DNA from: CAYRHJ01 sp964424105
GTDB lineage: Bacteria; Planctomycetota; Phycisphaerae; UBA1845
Assembly: GCA_964424105.1 (NCBI GenBank)
Contig: CAYRHJ010000032.1
Location: 78,853 to 142,852 of the forward strand
Direction of reading: 5' to 3'
DNA: 64,000 nt
Shown here: one piece after another, positions 36,640 to 45,333 of the stretch
Numbering within the stretch: position 1 is the stretch's first letter
Layout: each line of letters begins with the position of its first letter
Notes under the pieces: model-generated
Database searches by the model: none
What the model was told of the DNA's origin: nothing
Seen by the model: only the letters and a program-made list of their open reading frames with translations
Program-made: the position numbers and the translations under genes

Positions 36640-37439
36640 GTCGAATCCTTCTGGGCGACAAAAGCGGTGACGACACCAAACGTCATTTCATGCGCCGTGG
36701 TGGTTCCAAAGCCGGCGGCCCGCAATCGCGCGATCAGATCGAACGATGCGACGAAGGACTCGACCGATTTCGGCAGATAGCGGTAGGCACCGGTTCGATC
36801 ACCGCTCAGCCACGAGGCCCCACGGGGCATGATTCTCGTCGCGTAAATTCTATAAAGCCGTTGCCAGATGGGACGCCTGGGAATCGTGAATTCGAGGATC
36901 ACCGCACGTCCCTCCGGTCGCAGAACGCGGTGCATCTCGGCCAATCCCATATCGAGATTCTGAAGATTGCGAACACCGAATGCGCACGAAACGATCGAAA
37001 ACGACGCGTCAACAAACGGGAGCCGCTGGGCGTCAGACAAGACCCATGAAACGGTCTTGCGGTTCGGGTCGGCCTGCAAGCCGCCGGGCGGTCTCCCGGC
37101 GTCTCGACGCGCAGCCAATTGCAACATCCCTGGCGAAAAATCGCAACCAACAACCGCCCGTGGCGCACTCTCCGCCGCCAAGAACGCCCTGGCGAAATCG
37201 CCCGTCCCGCAGGCTACGTCCAGCACGCGGTCGGTCGAACGGGTGCCCACCAACTCAACAGAGCGCTGCCGCCAAACCCGATCCCGACCGCCACTGAATA
37301 ATGAATTGACTCGCTCGTACGTCGGGGCGATCGCGTCAAACATGCGCCGGACACGCATGGCTTTGTCGGACTGCTCATGCGGATTTGCGAGACGAGTCTC
37401 GTTCCAGAGCACCGTTTCACGCTTCGCCGTTGGCTTCAT
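36636..37439 (-). CDS. ubiE: demethylmenaquinone methyltransferase
   Basis: A 267-residue class I methyltransferase: VRRMFDAIAPTYERVNSLFSGGRDRVWR at the N-terminus, VLDVACGTGDFARAFL (motif I), GCDFSPGMLQLAARR and FPVDASFSIVS-like/FGVRNLQNLDMGLAEMHRVLRPEGR. These are the UbiE/MenG signatures. It C-methylates the quinone ring in the last step of menaquinone synthesis. It is the first gene of the operon ubiE-TPR-ubiX-ubiA, coupled to the next gene by GTGA. The first about 25 residues may not be translated. Confidence 0.93.
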   Translation of the reverse strand: MKPTAKRETVLWNETRLANPHEQSDKAMRVRRMFDAIAPTYERVNSLFSGGRDRVWRQRSVELVGTRSTDRVLDVACGTGDFARAFLAAESAPRAVVGCDFSPGMLQLAARRDAGRPPGGLQADPNRKTVSWVLSDAQRLPFVDASFSIVSCAFGVRNLQNLDMGLAEMHRVLRPEGRAVILEFTIPRRPIWQRLYRIYATRIMPRGASWLSGDRTGAYRYLPKSVESFVASFDLIARLRAAGFGTTTAHEMTFGVVTAFVAQKDST

Positions 37440-37507
37440 ACGAATCGGCCGATCGCCGCCGACGGCGGGCAGCGTCGCGCGCCGACCCGGCGATTCGACC
37501 GGATCAC

Positions 37508-38125
37508 TTATTTGCTCCTTGCGGCATCGAGCCTCTTTTGCACGTCAGCCCAATGGACGACGCTCCAAAACGCCGCGATGTAGTCGGGCCGGCGGTTTTG
37601 ATATTTCAAGTAGTAGGCATGTTCCCAAACGTCCAGACCAAGCAGCGGCTTGAGACCCTGCGTCAGGGGGCTGTCTTGGTTGGGAAAATCCTTCACGACC
37701 AGTTTGCCCGAGCCGTCGAGACACAACCACGCCCATCCGCTGCCGAATCGCCCCGCCGCGGCGGCGGCAAACTTCGTCTTGAATTCTTCGAAACTGCCGA
37801 ACGCACCCTTGATGGCATCGGCGATGCCGCCGGACGGTTGCCCGCCGCCCTTGGGGCTCAGATTATTCCAGAATATCGTGTGATTCAGATGCCCGCCGCC
37901 GTGATTATTGACCGCGCCGCGAATCGCCTCCGGCACGCTGCTCAATTGGCTGAGCAAATCTTCGATGGGCTTGGCTTGTAAATCAGCATGTCCGGCGAGG
38001 GCATCGTTAAGCTTGGCGACATAGGCGGCATGATGCTTGTCATGATGGATTTCCATCGTCTTGGCATCAAGATGCGGCTCCAGCGCCGCGAATTCATACG
38101 GTAACGGGGGAACTACGTGCGGCAT
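37508..38125 (-). CDS. sodB: superoxide dismutase (Fe/Mn family)
   Basis: A 205-residue protein with PPLPYEFAALEPHLDAKTMEIHHDKHHAAYV, the metal-ligand block DVWEHAYYLKYQNRRPDYI and the central GSGWAWLCLDG. It converts superoxide to hydrogen peroxide and oxygen in the cytoplasm. The residues visible do not settle Fe against Mn, so the symbol is tentative. The ATG at 38125 has GGAGA upstream. It lies 68 bases upstream of ubiE on the same strand and may be transcribed with it. Confidence 0.95.
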   Translation of the reverse strand: MPHVVPPLPYEFAALEPHLDAKTMEIHHDKHHAAYVAKLNDALAGHADLQAKPIEDLLSQLSSVPEAIRGAVNNHGGGHLNHTIFWNNLSPKGGGQPSGGIADAIKGAFGSFEEFKTKFAAAAAGRFGSGWAWLCLDGSGKLVVKDFPNQDSPLTQGLKPLLGLDVWEHAYYLKYQNRRPDYIAAFWSVVHWADVQKRLDAARSK

Positions 38126-38337
38126 CGAAATCTCCTAATCCATGGACCCTGAATTTCAGGTCGTTTGTTTTCGTTGCGTGCGAATCAGCCTAATTGGCCA
38201 CTGTAACAGCGTCAACCGACGGCGGGCCGCCTCCGAATTTATGTCGAGCGAATTCTTCCCGCGCCGATACAACGATATTGTAACGTGCGAGCCGCGATTT
38301 GTCCCACGCGGTTTAGGTGTGGTTTGGAAGTGCCTGA

Positions 38338-39156
38338 ATGAGCCTGCGAGTAGGGATTCTGACCGGCCGAGACGTTCGACACCGATATTTCGTCCATGCG
38401 CTGGCCCAGCGCTTTGACGTGGTGACGGTCGGGTATCAGAACACCGGCTATGTTCCTGCGGACGTGGCTGATCGTGACGGCGTCGATCCTAAAACCGCCG
38501 CCCTCGTTCGCCGTCATTTTGCCGAACGTGACTTTCAAGAATTGACATTTTTCGGTCATGCAGCCGAAGAACGACACAGCACTCCACAATGCACGGTTCG
38601 GGGGCTGACTCGCGAGTCTTTGAATTCGGCTGAAACCGTGGCTTGGTTGGGCGACGCCCGCGTCGACGTCGTGGTCGTTTACGGAACGGACCTCATCAAG
38701 CCGCCCTTGCTCGATCGCTTCGCTGGCCGATTGATCAACATGCACCTGGGTTTGTCGCCCTATTATCGCGGGACGGCAACGAACTTCTATCCGCTGGTGA
38801 ACGGAGAACCGGAGTACGTGGGGGCGACGGTTCATTTGATCGATGCGGGAATCGACACCGGTCCGATCCTGCATCAAGTCCGGCCCGACATCACCGCCGA
38901 TGACATGCCCCACACGGTGGGTTGCAAAGCCATCGTGGCTGGCGTCAAGAAAGTGCTGAAATCGCTGCGCGAGTTCGAAACCGGCGATCTGGTTCCCGTT
39001 GGTCAATGGCCCGTCGAACACCCGCGCCTATATCTTCGCCGTGATTATCAACCCAGCCACGTGGTCAGGCTATACGAGCGAATCGACGAGGGTTTGATTC
39101 CCCGCTACGTTGAACGGCGGGCCACGGCGGAAGCGTCCGTGCGAATCGTGCCCTAG
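38338..39156 (+). CDS. formyltransferase-family protein
   Basis: A 272-residue protein with the formyltransferase core: INMHLGLSPYYRGTATNFYPLVNGEPEYVGATVHLIDAGIDTGPIL, with the catalytic Asn/His and Asp in their usual spacing. Unlike methionyl-tRNA formyltransferase it lacks the C-terminal OB-like domain. Such stand-alone proteins often formylate sugar amines, or act in siderophore or surface-sugar synthesis; the substrate is not visible. The start has GGAAG upstream. Confidence 0.8.
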   Translation: MSLRVGILTGRDVRHRYFVHALAQRFDVVTVGYQNTGYVPADVADRDGVDPKTAALVRRHFAERDFQELTFFGHAAEERHSTPQCTVRGLTRESLNSAETVAWLGDARVDVVVVYGTDLIKPPLLDRFAGRLINMHLGLSPYYRGTATNFYPLVNGEPEYVGATVHLIDAGIDTGPILHQVRPDITADDMPHTVGCKAIVAGVKKVLKSLREFETGDLVPVGQWPVEHPRLYLRRDYQPSHVVRLYERIDEGLIPRYVERRATAEASVRIVP

Positions 39157-39221
39157 AACGTGGTTATTGAGTCTTGAGTCGTGTGATTGACGCGATCAAG
39201 GCGGAAACCAGCGAATTCCCA

Positions 39222-39246
39222 CTCTCGCACGGTCGCGGCTCGGACA
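39222..39246 (+). repeat. family 2 element, short form
   Basis: ACTCTCGCACGGTCGCGGCTCGG in the gap between the formyltransferase and GNAT genes. Confidence 0.65.
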
Positions 39247-39296
39247 AGTTGCGAACGGCGTGGCCATCGACACTCGTGTAAAAGGATGAACCGCGC

Positions 39297-40157
39297 ATGG
39301 AAAAGGAGTATAATCCCCGTCAAACTGAATCGACGCCGACCATGCACATCGCCGATATCGAACTCGCCCGCAGATTGGAACAGGCTGACGCCGCGGGAGC
39401 CGCCGATTTCGCCGCCGCCCACGTCCGCATCAATCCCGAATCGAAGGCGGATTTCATTTACGCGGGCGGGGGGATCGCCGTTTTCGCCGGTCCGGAGTCG
39501 CCGGTCACGCAAGTCATTGGCCTGGGGATGGATGGGCCGATTGATGTGAAGCCGCTTGATTCAATCGAAGCGTTTTTTCGTCAGCGCAATACGCCCGTCA
39601 ATATCGAGTGGTGTCCGTTGGCGGATTCGTCCTGGCTCGGCGTTTTGGCGGACCGGGGATTTCGACTTCGCGACCACGCCAATGCGTTGATATGCCCGCT
39701 GGAGACCAAAGCCTGCGGCGCCGCCGATTCCGGTCAACCCGCAGTCCGGGTTCGCCGAGTGGAGCAATCGGACGTCCACTTGTGGTCGCACGTCGTCGCC
39801 CGCGGGTTCTTCGATGACGACGAAGTGCCCCAACCGGTCCTTGACGACCTAGCCACCTTCTTTCACATGTCGAATACAACATGCCTATTGGCCGACGTCG
39901 ACCATCGTCCGGTCGGCGGATGCGTGGTGGCCACTCACCAAGGGGTCGCGTCGTTGTTTGGCCACGCAACGATTCCCGGTTTTCGCAATCGCGGCGTGCA
40001 ATCCGCCCTGATCGCGCCGAGCCTGCATCTCGCCGCTGAGACGGGCTGCGATTTGGCCGTCGCCTTCACGCACCCGGGCAGCACGTCGCAGCGCAACCTC
40101 GAGCGACACGGATTTCGCGTGGTGTATACGCGGTCCAAACTGGTTCGTATACTCTAA
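39297..40157 (+). CDS. GNAT-family N-acetyltransferase
   Basis: A 286-residue protein whose C-terminal half is a GNAT domain: ADVDHRPVGGCVVATHQGVASLFG, the acetyl-CoA loop ATIPGFRNRGVQSALIAPSLHLA, and QRNLERHGFRVVYTRSKLVRIL at the end. The N-terminal half (to about residue 140) resembles a second, degenerate GNAT fold. The ATG at 39297 is used; the ATG at 39342 is also possible. The substrate is unknown. Confidence 0.8.
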   Translation: MEKEYNPRQTESTPTMHIADIELARRLEQADAAGAADFAAAHVRINPESKADFIYAGGGIAVFAGPESPVTQVIGLGMDGPIDVKPLDSIEAFFRQRNTPVNIEWCPLADSSWLGVLADRGFRLRDHANALICPLETKACGAADSGQPAVRVRRVEQSDVHLWSHVVARGFFDDDEVPQPVLDDLATFFHMSNTTCLLADVDHRPVGGCVVATHQGVASLFGHATIPGFRNRGVQSALIAPSLHLAAETGCDLAVAFTHPGSTSQRNLERHGFRVVYTRSKLVRIL

Positions 40158-40351
40158 CATGCGTTTCGAAGCCCTGTTCGCATCCCGATGCGAACACGAG
40201 AGTAGGCGCGGGTCTGAAACTACCGCCCGTTCATGGCCGCGGTCGCAAGAGGGTGTTCGTCGATTTTGCATGATGCCAACGAGGAATGTCATTTCCTGGA
40301 AGACTTTTTTCTCGTCGTGAGCGCGCCAGCCACGGAGAGGTAGCAGGTGTA

Positions 40352-42022
40352 ATGCCGTTCGCCGATCTTCAATCTTTTATTACCGAACTCGACAGTCGCA
40401 GACAATTAAAACGCGTCGGCGCGGAGGTCGATCCCGTGCTGGAGATCGCCGAGATCGCCGACCGCGTCAGCAAGATGCCGGCGGCTGGTATCGATGACAA
40501 CGGCCCACCTGCCACCGACCCCATTCATGGCCGACGTGGTGGCCACGCACTGCTGTTCGAAAACGTCAAGGGCAGCGACCTGCCCTGTGCGATCAATCTT
40601 TTCGGCAGCTATGAACGCATGCGAATCGCCCTGGGGTGTCAGTCATTCGAGAAGTTGGCCGAGCGGGTTCAGAATCTGGTCAAGCCCGAAATCCCCACCA
40701 CGCTGATGGCCAAGATGAAGAAGCTGCCCGACCTGGTGAAGGTGGCCGGCTTTTCACCCAAACACATCAAGTCGGGCATCTGTCAACAAGTGGTGCGGAC
40801 CGACGACGCCAATTTGTTCGACCTGCCCATCATTCAATGTTGGCCGCTGGACGGGCGGCGCGAGTTTTTTGAAGAAATTTCGGAACACCGTCACGGTCGT
40901 GGGCTGGATGAATCAGCGTCAACTTCAAAACCCGCTGGCCCGATCCCGCACGGTGGCGGCTCGAATCCGTCGGGCGGCGGTCGATACATCACCTTCGCGG
41001 GCATCTATACCAAGGACCCCGGCAACGGCGAGCGAAACGTGGGCATGTATCGGGTGCAGGTCTTCGAACCGAAGTTGACGGCTATGCATTGGCATATGCA
41101 TCACGACGGGCCTCGCCATCACCGCAAATGGAAAGCGCTGGGCAAACCCATGCCCTTGGCCATCGTGCTGGGCGGCAATTCCGTGTTGCCCTACGCAGCC
41201 ACTTGCCCCTTGCCGCCCGACGTCAGCGAGCTGCTGTTCGCGGGGTTTCTGAATGAATCGGGGATCGAGCTGGTACCCTGCAAGACCATCGACATGGAAG
41301 TTCCCGCCAACGCGGAGATCGTGATCGAAGGGCATGTGGACCCGGCGGACACGATCGTCGAAGGCCCCTTCGGTGATCACACCGGGTTCTATTCCGTTCC
41401 TGATCGCTACCCGGTCTTTCGCGTATCAGCCATCACCCATCGTCGCGACCCGATTTACCCCACGACCATCGTCGGTTGGCCTCCGCAGGAGGATTACTAC
41501 CTGGGCAAGGCTACGGAGCGCATTTTCCTGCCGCTGCTGAAGATGATGATCCCGGACATCGTCGATTATCACCTGCCCATGTTCGGCGCCTTTCACAACT
41601 GCGTGTTCGTCAAAATCGCGAAGTATTATCCGTTTCAAGCCCGGCGGGTGATGAGCGCGATCTGGGGTGCGGGGCAGATGGCCTTCACGAAGATGGTGGT
41701 GGTGTTGGACGAGGACGTAAACGTGCACGATGAACAGGAAGTGTTCTACACGATGTGCGCTCACGTCGATTGGCGACGGGATACGGTCGTCGTCGATGGC
41801 CCGGTGGATATTTTGGACCACGCAGCGCCTTTTGAAGGGGCTGGTTCGAAGATCGGCATCGACGCCACCCGCAAAATTTCAGGCGAAGGCACGGTACGAC
41901 CCTATCCTCCCAAAATCGAAATGTCCAGCGCCATCCGCGACCTCGTCACCCGTCGATGGTCTGAATACGGCTTGGATTGTCCGGGCAACACGAATGCGGC
42001 TCGACACCCGTCGAAACGTTGA
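40352..42022 (+). CDS. ubiD: UbiD-family prFMN-dependent decarboxylase
   Basis: A 556-residue UbiD protein: MPFADLQSFITELDSRRQLKRVGAEVDPVLEIAEI at the start, ERNVGMYRVQVF, ANAEIVIEGHVDP and EGPFGDHTGFYS (the Arg/Glu active-site set), and a hexamer-forming C-terminal domain. It decarboxylates an aromatic acid with prenyl-FMN made by UbiX, probably the naphthoate intermediate of menaquinone synthesis (inferred). The ATG at 40352 has AGG-rich sequence upstream. An insert of about 35 residues (residues about 177-212) sits between CWPLDGRR and YITFAG; part of it is family 2 repeat DNA read as IPHGGGS. Confidence 0.93.
   Translation: MPFADLQSFITELDSRRQLKRVGAEVDPVLEIAEIADRVSKMPAAGIDDNGPPATDPIHGRRGGHALLFENVKGSDLPCAINLFGSYERMRIALGCQSFEKLAERVQNLVKPEIPTTLMAKMKKLPDLVKVAGFSPKHIKSGICQQVVRTDDANLFDLPIIQCWPLDGRREFFEEISEHRHGRGLDESASTSKPAGPIPHGGGSNPSGGGRYITFAGIYTKDPGNGERNVGMYRVQVFEPKLTAMHWHMHHDGPRHHRKWKALGKPMPLAIVLGGNSVLPYAATCPLPPDVSELLFAGFLNESGIELVPCKTIDMEVPANAEIVIEGHVDPADTIVEGPFGDHTGFYSVPDRYPVFRVSAITHRRDPIYPTTIVGWPPQEDYYLGKATERIFLPLLKMMIPDIVDYHLPMFGAFHNCVFVKIAKYYPFQARRVMSAIWGAGQMAFTKMVVVLDEDVNVHDEQEVFYTMCAHVDWRRDTVVVDGPVDILDHAAPFEGAGSKIGIDATRKISGEGTVRPYPPKIEMSSAIRDLVTRRWSEYGLDCPGNTNAARHPSKR
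40941..40985 (+). repeat. family 2 element in frame inside ubiD
   Basis: ATCCCGCACGGTGGCGGCTCG followed by AATCCGTCGGGCGGCGG, matching the short family 2 forms at 20852 and 39222. It is read IPHGGGSNPSGGG and falls within an insert of the conserved prenyl-FMN-binding domain of UbiD. Confidence 0.8.
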
Positions 42023-42075
42023 TTGGTTATAAAATGGAGGTATCGTGCGAGGGCACGCGATCGGTGCAACGAAAT

Positions 42076-42702
42076 TCACGTACCGAACAGTAAGTATTGC
42101 CCCGCCGGAGTCATGGACTGCGTGACACCCTGTCGATGGATACGCGGGTCATCAGGTTTGCGAAACAGCGCCGGCGCGACAAAGCGGCGCAAGTCTTGAA
42201 AATCCCACTCCTGCCGCGGCACGTCAGCCCGACTGGAATCTCGAACCGTCGCCCGGTAACGATCGACGAGGACGCGGGCGGCATACCGATCGCACATGGA
42301 TTCCTTGCGACGAGGGTTTCGGCCGGACTGCTTGATGAGCCAGTGATAATACTCGTGCAAGAGGACGAACAGCACCAACTGCTCCGCGTCGGCAAGTTCG
42401 ATCGTATAACGCGGTTTCCACCAGGCTGTCGTCGACGAGACCGCGCGGGCCAAATAGGTTTCCATGACGTAGGGAAAAGTCAACTGTCGGCCCAGATTCA
42501 CGAACAAACGATTCGTCGCGTAATAGCAGGATCCCGAAAAATCGCTGCCTCGACTATAGCGAATTCGGATATCCAACCCGTCGGTTGGCCAAGGGTGCAC
42601 AGCGGAAGTGAACCTGCATTGCAGGGCCGGACCGTCCAGGTGTGTCGTGTTGGAAAACTTCATGCGCTGGGATCCGCAGGGGACAAGTCGCCCGGCGTTC
42701 AT
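42076..42702 (-). CDS. putative zinc metallopeptidase-like protein (HEYYH)
   Basis: A 208-residue protein with the zinc-binding motif HEYYH in LVLFVLLHEYYHWLIKQSGRNPRRKE and an acidic third-ligand candidate (E in RKESMCDRYAARVLV) 14-18 residues on. This is the HExxH-plus-E form seen in several small zincin families, including SprT-like and DUF-type proteins. No signal peptide. The ATG at 42702 overlaps the stop of the upstream recombinase gene (ATGA), so they are coupled. I do not recognise the exact family. Confidence 0.6.
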   Translation of the reverse strand: MNAGRLVPCGSQRMKFSNTTHLDGPALQCRFTSAVHPWPTDGLDIRIRYSRGSDFSGSCYYATNRLFVNLGRQLTFPYVMETYLARAVSSTTAWWKPRYTIELADAEQLVLFVLLHEYYHWLIKQSGRNPRRKESMCDRYAARVLVDRYRATVRDSSRADVPRQEWDFQDLRRFVAPALFRKPDDPRIHRQGVTQSMTPAGQYLLFGT

Positions 42703-43634
42703 TGACGCGGATGATACTGCCGATGAACTTCCTTCAACCGCGATTCATCCACGTGCAGGTAGATTTGCGTGGTGGTGACGTCAACGTGGCCCAATAGCTC
42801 CTGCACGGCGCGCAAATCCGCCCCGCCGGCCAACAAGTGCGTGGCGAAGGAATGTCGCAACGTGTGGGGATGTACGTTTTTGCCCAGCCCGGCCCGCAGG
42901 GCGTATTTTTGCACCAGCCGCCAGACATTCGTCCGATCCAGCGGTCGCCCCGTTCGCGACAGAAACAGCGAATGCCTCGATAAAGGCGACGCCATCGCCG
43001 GACGGGCATGTTGCAGATACAACGTCACGGCCAAGATGGCCTTTCGCCCGATGGGGACGATTCGCTCGCGTCGTCCCTTGCCCAGGCATTTCAGGAAGCC
43101 GACTTTCAGATTGAGGTTGTCGAGTGTCGCGCCCGTCGCTTCGCTGACCCGCATCCCCGTCGCGTAGAGGAGCTCGAGCAACGCTCGGTCTCGATGAAAA
43201 TATTCATCCGCGGGGTCGGGTGCGTTTAGAAGCGATTCTATTTGTTCATAGCTTACCGTTTCGGGGATGCGATTCCATTTTTTGGGCAGCTCGATCAGCG
43301 AGGCCACGTCGCGACGCAAGCACCCGCTTTGATGGTGAAAGCGCAGGAACATCTTGATCGCAGCCAAGTGCCGCGCGATCGACGCGGTGGCCAAACCCCG
43401 CTGTCGCAGGGCTACCAGATGTTCCGTGACATCTTCGATGTCCAGATTCGCGGACATTTCGCCGTCAACGGAAACGTCGTTCCAAAAGGCACACAGATCG
43501 GATTGATAGGCCGACACCGTGCTGCCGGCGAGGCCGCATTCGACGAACAAGTAGTCCAGAAACCGCTTGACGGGTCTGGGCGTCTCCTTCGCGGAGACGG
43601 CGTGCACCGTATTGTTGTCGACCACGAATGCCAT
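42699..43634 (-). CDS. xerD: tyrosine recombinase of the XerC/XerD type
   Basis: A 311-residue site-specific recombinase: N-terminal SAM-like core-binding domain (FLDYLFVECGLAGSTVSAYQSDL), then the catalytic domain with Arg in ATGMRVSEATG, HTLRHSFATHLL (His-x-x-Arg), LLGHVDVTTTQIYLHV (His and the Tyr nucleophile). XerCD resolve chromosome dimers at dif with FtsK; it could instead be a XerC. The ATG at 43634 fits family length; a GTG at 43694 would add 20 unlike residues. It is coupled to the HEYYH gene and no integrative element is seen nearby, so a housekeeping role is likely. Confidence 0.85.
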   Translation of the reverse strand: MAFVVDNNTVHAVSAKETPRPVKRFLDYLFVECGLAGSTVSAYQSDLCAFWNDVSVDGEMSANLDIEDVTEHLVALRQRGLATASIARHLAAIKMFLRFHHQSGCLRRDVASLIELPKKWNRIPETVSYEQIESLLNAPDPADEYFHRDRALLELLYATGMRVSEATGATLDNLNLKVGFLKCLGKGRRERIVPIGRKAILAVTLYLQHARPAMASPLSRHSLFLSRTGRPLDRTNVWRLVQKYALRAGLGKNVHPHTLRHSFATHLLAGGADLRAVQELLGHVDVTTTQIYLHVDESRLKEVHRQYHPRQ

Positions 43635-43708
43635 GCTATTGTCACCCAACCCCCCATGACAATCAGCCGCGGATCGGCTGGCTGTTTCAATCACCCTAAT
43701 GTAGTGAA

Positions 43709-44893
43709 TTAACCGGCGGGGTCAACTGAATTCGGTGTGGGAGAGACGATGTCGTTATCGGAACGATTGACGCCAGACCGCCGCCCGCATGAATCCTGTA
43801 CGCAACGCACAACTTTATCGGGCGTGCAGTCGTCATCGACATATAGGAACCGCTGTTTCGATGTCTGGCGCTTCCGAAGAAAATGGCAGACCAGGGCGAT
43901 GGACTCACTTCGTTGAACGGGGTCCGATGCGAACGGGACCGCGTCGCCGGAAACACGCGCCAGCCACCCCGGAGCCATTTCAGGGACAAGGCTCGATTCA
44001 ACAGCCTCACCCGGATCGACGGTACCGTTGGCGACGAAGAACGGCTTGACTTGAGTTCGTCGAGGACCGCGTGTTAATACGAGGTACCGAAAATCCAATG
44101 CGGTCCGCGCGAGGGGTAGGTGGTTCTGCAACGTCTCCTTCGCACGATCGAGCGTCCCGCGAATGCCTGCGGCGCGTTCATATTCACGGCTCCGCGACAA
44201 GCCCGCCATGCGATCTTGAAGCTCCGCCAGGCGCGGGGACGTTTCACCCCGCGCGAACCGGACCGACGCGTCGACCATCGACCGATACTGATCCATGGAG
44301 ATGGATCCGTTACAGGGAGCGGGGCAGCGACCGATGTCGTAATACGTGCAGGCCTGCCCGTGGGGAGTCTGCACCAGAACGTGATGATAACGACACAAAT
44401 CGAACAATTCTTCCAGCAGTTCTACGAAACCTTGGCAGGAACGACGCGTTGTGAAAGGGCCGATCGCGACGTCCGACACGCGGCTCCATCGCCAATCGCA
44501 CGTCCATCGAGGGTGGGCGTCATTCGGTTCGACCTGTGCGAACCACACCGGGCCAAATCCCAATGTGTCGCGATATTGATCGGGCCAAATTTTGCGGGCG
44601 ATCTGCCAGTATAGGACAGTCGTCTCGAACCTGGACCAGCCCGGCCTCCACCGAAGGGTTCGGGTGACGGAGGCCAAGTCGACCCGGCGGCTCGTCTCCG
44701 CCGGCGCCTTGCTTTTCGACATGACGGTCCGGCGGATGTTTTGCGTGGCCAGCAGTTGAATCAGCCGCCCTTGGCCATCCACAAACGCAACGACGCCCCC
44801 GTGTGTCGGCAAGCCCCGTGCGCCGTCGTCAAACGATCCGGCGTGAAACGGCAGTTGATGTGAAAGGAAATCAGCCGGGTTCATATCGTTCAT
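43709..44893 (-). CDS. degenerate UvrC/Cho N-terminal-half homologue
   Basis: A 394-residue protein that follows the first half of UvrC: a GIY-YIG-like region (LPTHGGVVAFVDGQGRLIQLLATQNIRR), IGPFTTRRSCQGFVELLEELFDLCRY, the Cys cluster CTYYDIGRCPAPCNG, and a UvrB-binding UVR motif (LAELQDRMAGLSRSREYERAAGIRGTLDR). The catalytic Tyr of GIY and the YVG/YIG element appear to be lost, and the C-terminal RNase H-like nuclease and HhH domains are absent. It may bind UvrB or act as an accessory repair protein (inferred). Start at 44893 or 44884; a family 1 element abuts it. Confidence 0.75.
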   Translation of the reverse strand: MNDMNPADFLSHQLPFHAGSFDDGARGLPTHGGVVAFVDGQGRLIQLLATQNIRRTVMSKSKAPAETSRRVDLASVTRTLRWRPGWSRFETTVLYWQIARKIWPDQYRDTLGFGPVWFAQVEPNDAHPRWTCDWRWSRVSDVAIGPFTTRRSCQGFVELLEELFDLCRYHHVLVQTPHGQACTYYDIGRCPAPCNGSISMDQYRSMVDASVRFARGETSPRLAELQDRMAGLSRSREYERAAGIRGTLDRAKETLQNHLPLARTALDFRYLVLTRGPRRTQVKPFFVANGTVDPGEAVESSLVPEMAPGWLARVSGDAVPFASDPVQRSESIALVCHFLRKRQTSKQRFLYVDDDCTPDKVVRCVQDSCGRRSGVNRSDNDIVSPTPNSVDPAG

Positions 44894-44899
44894 GCCGTA

Positions 44900-44927
44900 C
44901 TGGATTCCGGCGTGCGCCGGAATGACA
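44900..44927 (+). repeat. family 1 element at the start of the UvrC-like gene
   Basis: CTGGATTCCGGCGTGCGCCGGAATGACAG directly upstream of the gene's ATG at 44893 on the other strand, where the ribosome-binding site would be expected. Confidence 0.85.
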
Positions 44928-45044
44928 GACGAGACAGGACCGCACTCGGCCCCAGGGCCGCACTCGCTCCATGGTATCATCCGGCCCTGCACGGGCGAGT
45001 CACGAGTTGGTTTTCATGCGCTCGCGGAAATGCGAAGTGGGTTC

Positions 45045-45072
45045 CTGGACTCCGGCTTTCGCCGGAGTGACG
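45045..45072 (+). repeat. family 1 element
   Basis: CTGGACTCCGGC-TTTC-GCCGGAGTGACG in the gap between the UvrC-like gene and tRNA-Ala, identical in its core to the copies at 32537 and 51757. Confidence 0.9.
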
Positions 45073-45210
45073 CTGAATTTCGTCGTGTGTCAAATACAAA
45101 CGATTTACGCCGGTCACCGAGCGAGGTTGCGGGTCTTCGGAAAGCAACGTAGAATCCACCCCTGTCACCGCACCGCCCGCACCGGCGGTTGTAGTGCCCT
45201 TGAAATTCAA

Positions 45211-45283
45211 GGGGCCGTAGCTCAGCTGGGAGAGCGCCTGCATGGCATGCAGGAGGTCGTGAGTTCGAGTCTCATCGGCTCCA
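45211..45283 (+). tRNA. tRNA-Ala (anticodon GGC)
   Basis: A 73-base tRNA: acceptor stem GGGGCCG pairs with CGGCTCC, discriminator A; D arm AGCTCAGCTGGGAGAGC; anticodon arm with loop ATGGCAT giving GGC; T arm with GTTCGAGTC. The CCA end is not encoded. Confidence 0.95.
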
Positions 45284-45333
45284 AATACAACGGAGAGCAG
45301 CAAATAGCGAACATCGTCGTTCCAGCGCGCTTT

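Noticed and set aside
42699..43634. Xer-type recombinase as integrase of a mobile island
   Set aside because: Flanking genes look like ordinary chromosomal genes, and no tRNA-end duplication or phage gene is seen; a housekeeping Xer is simpler.
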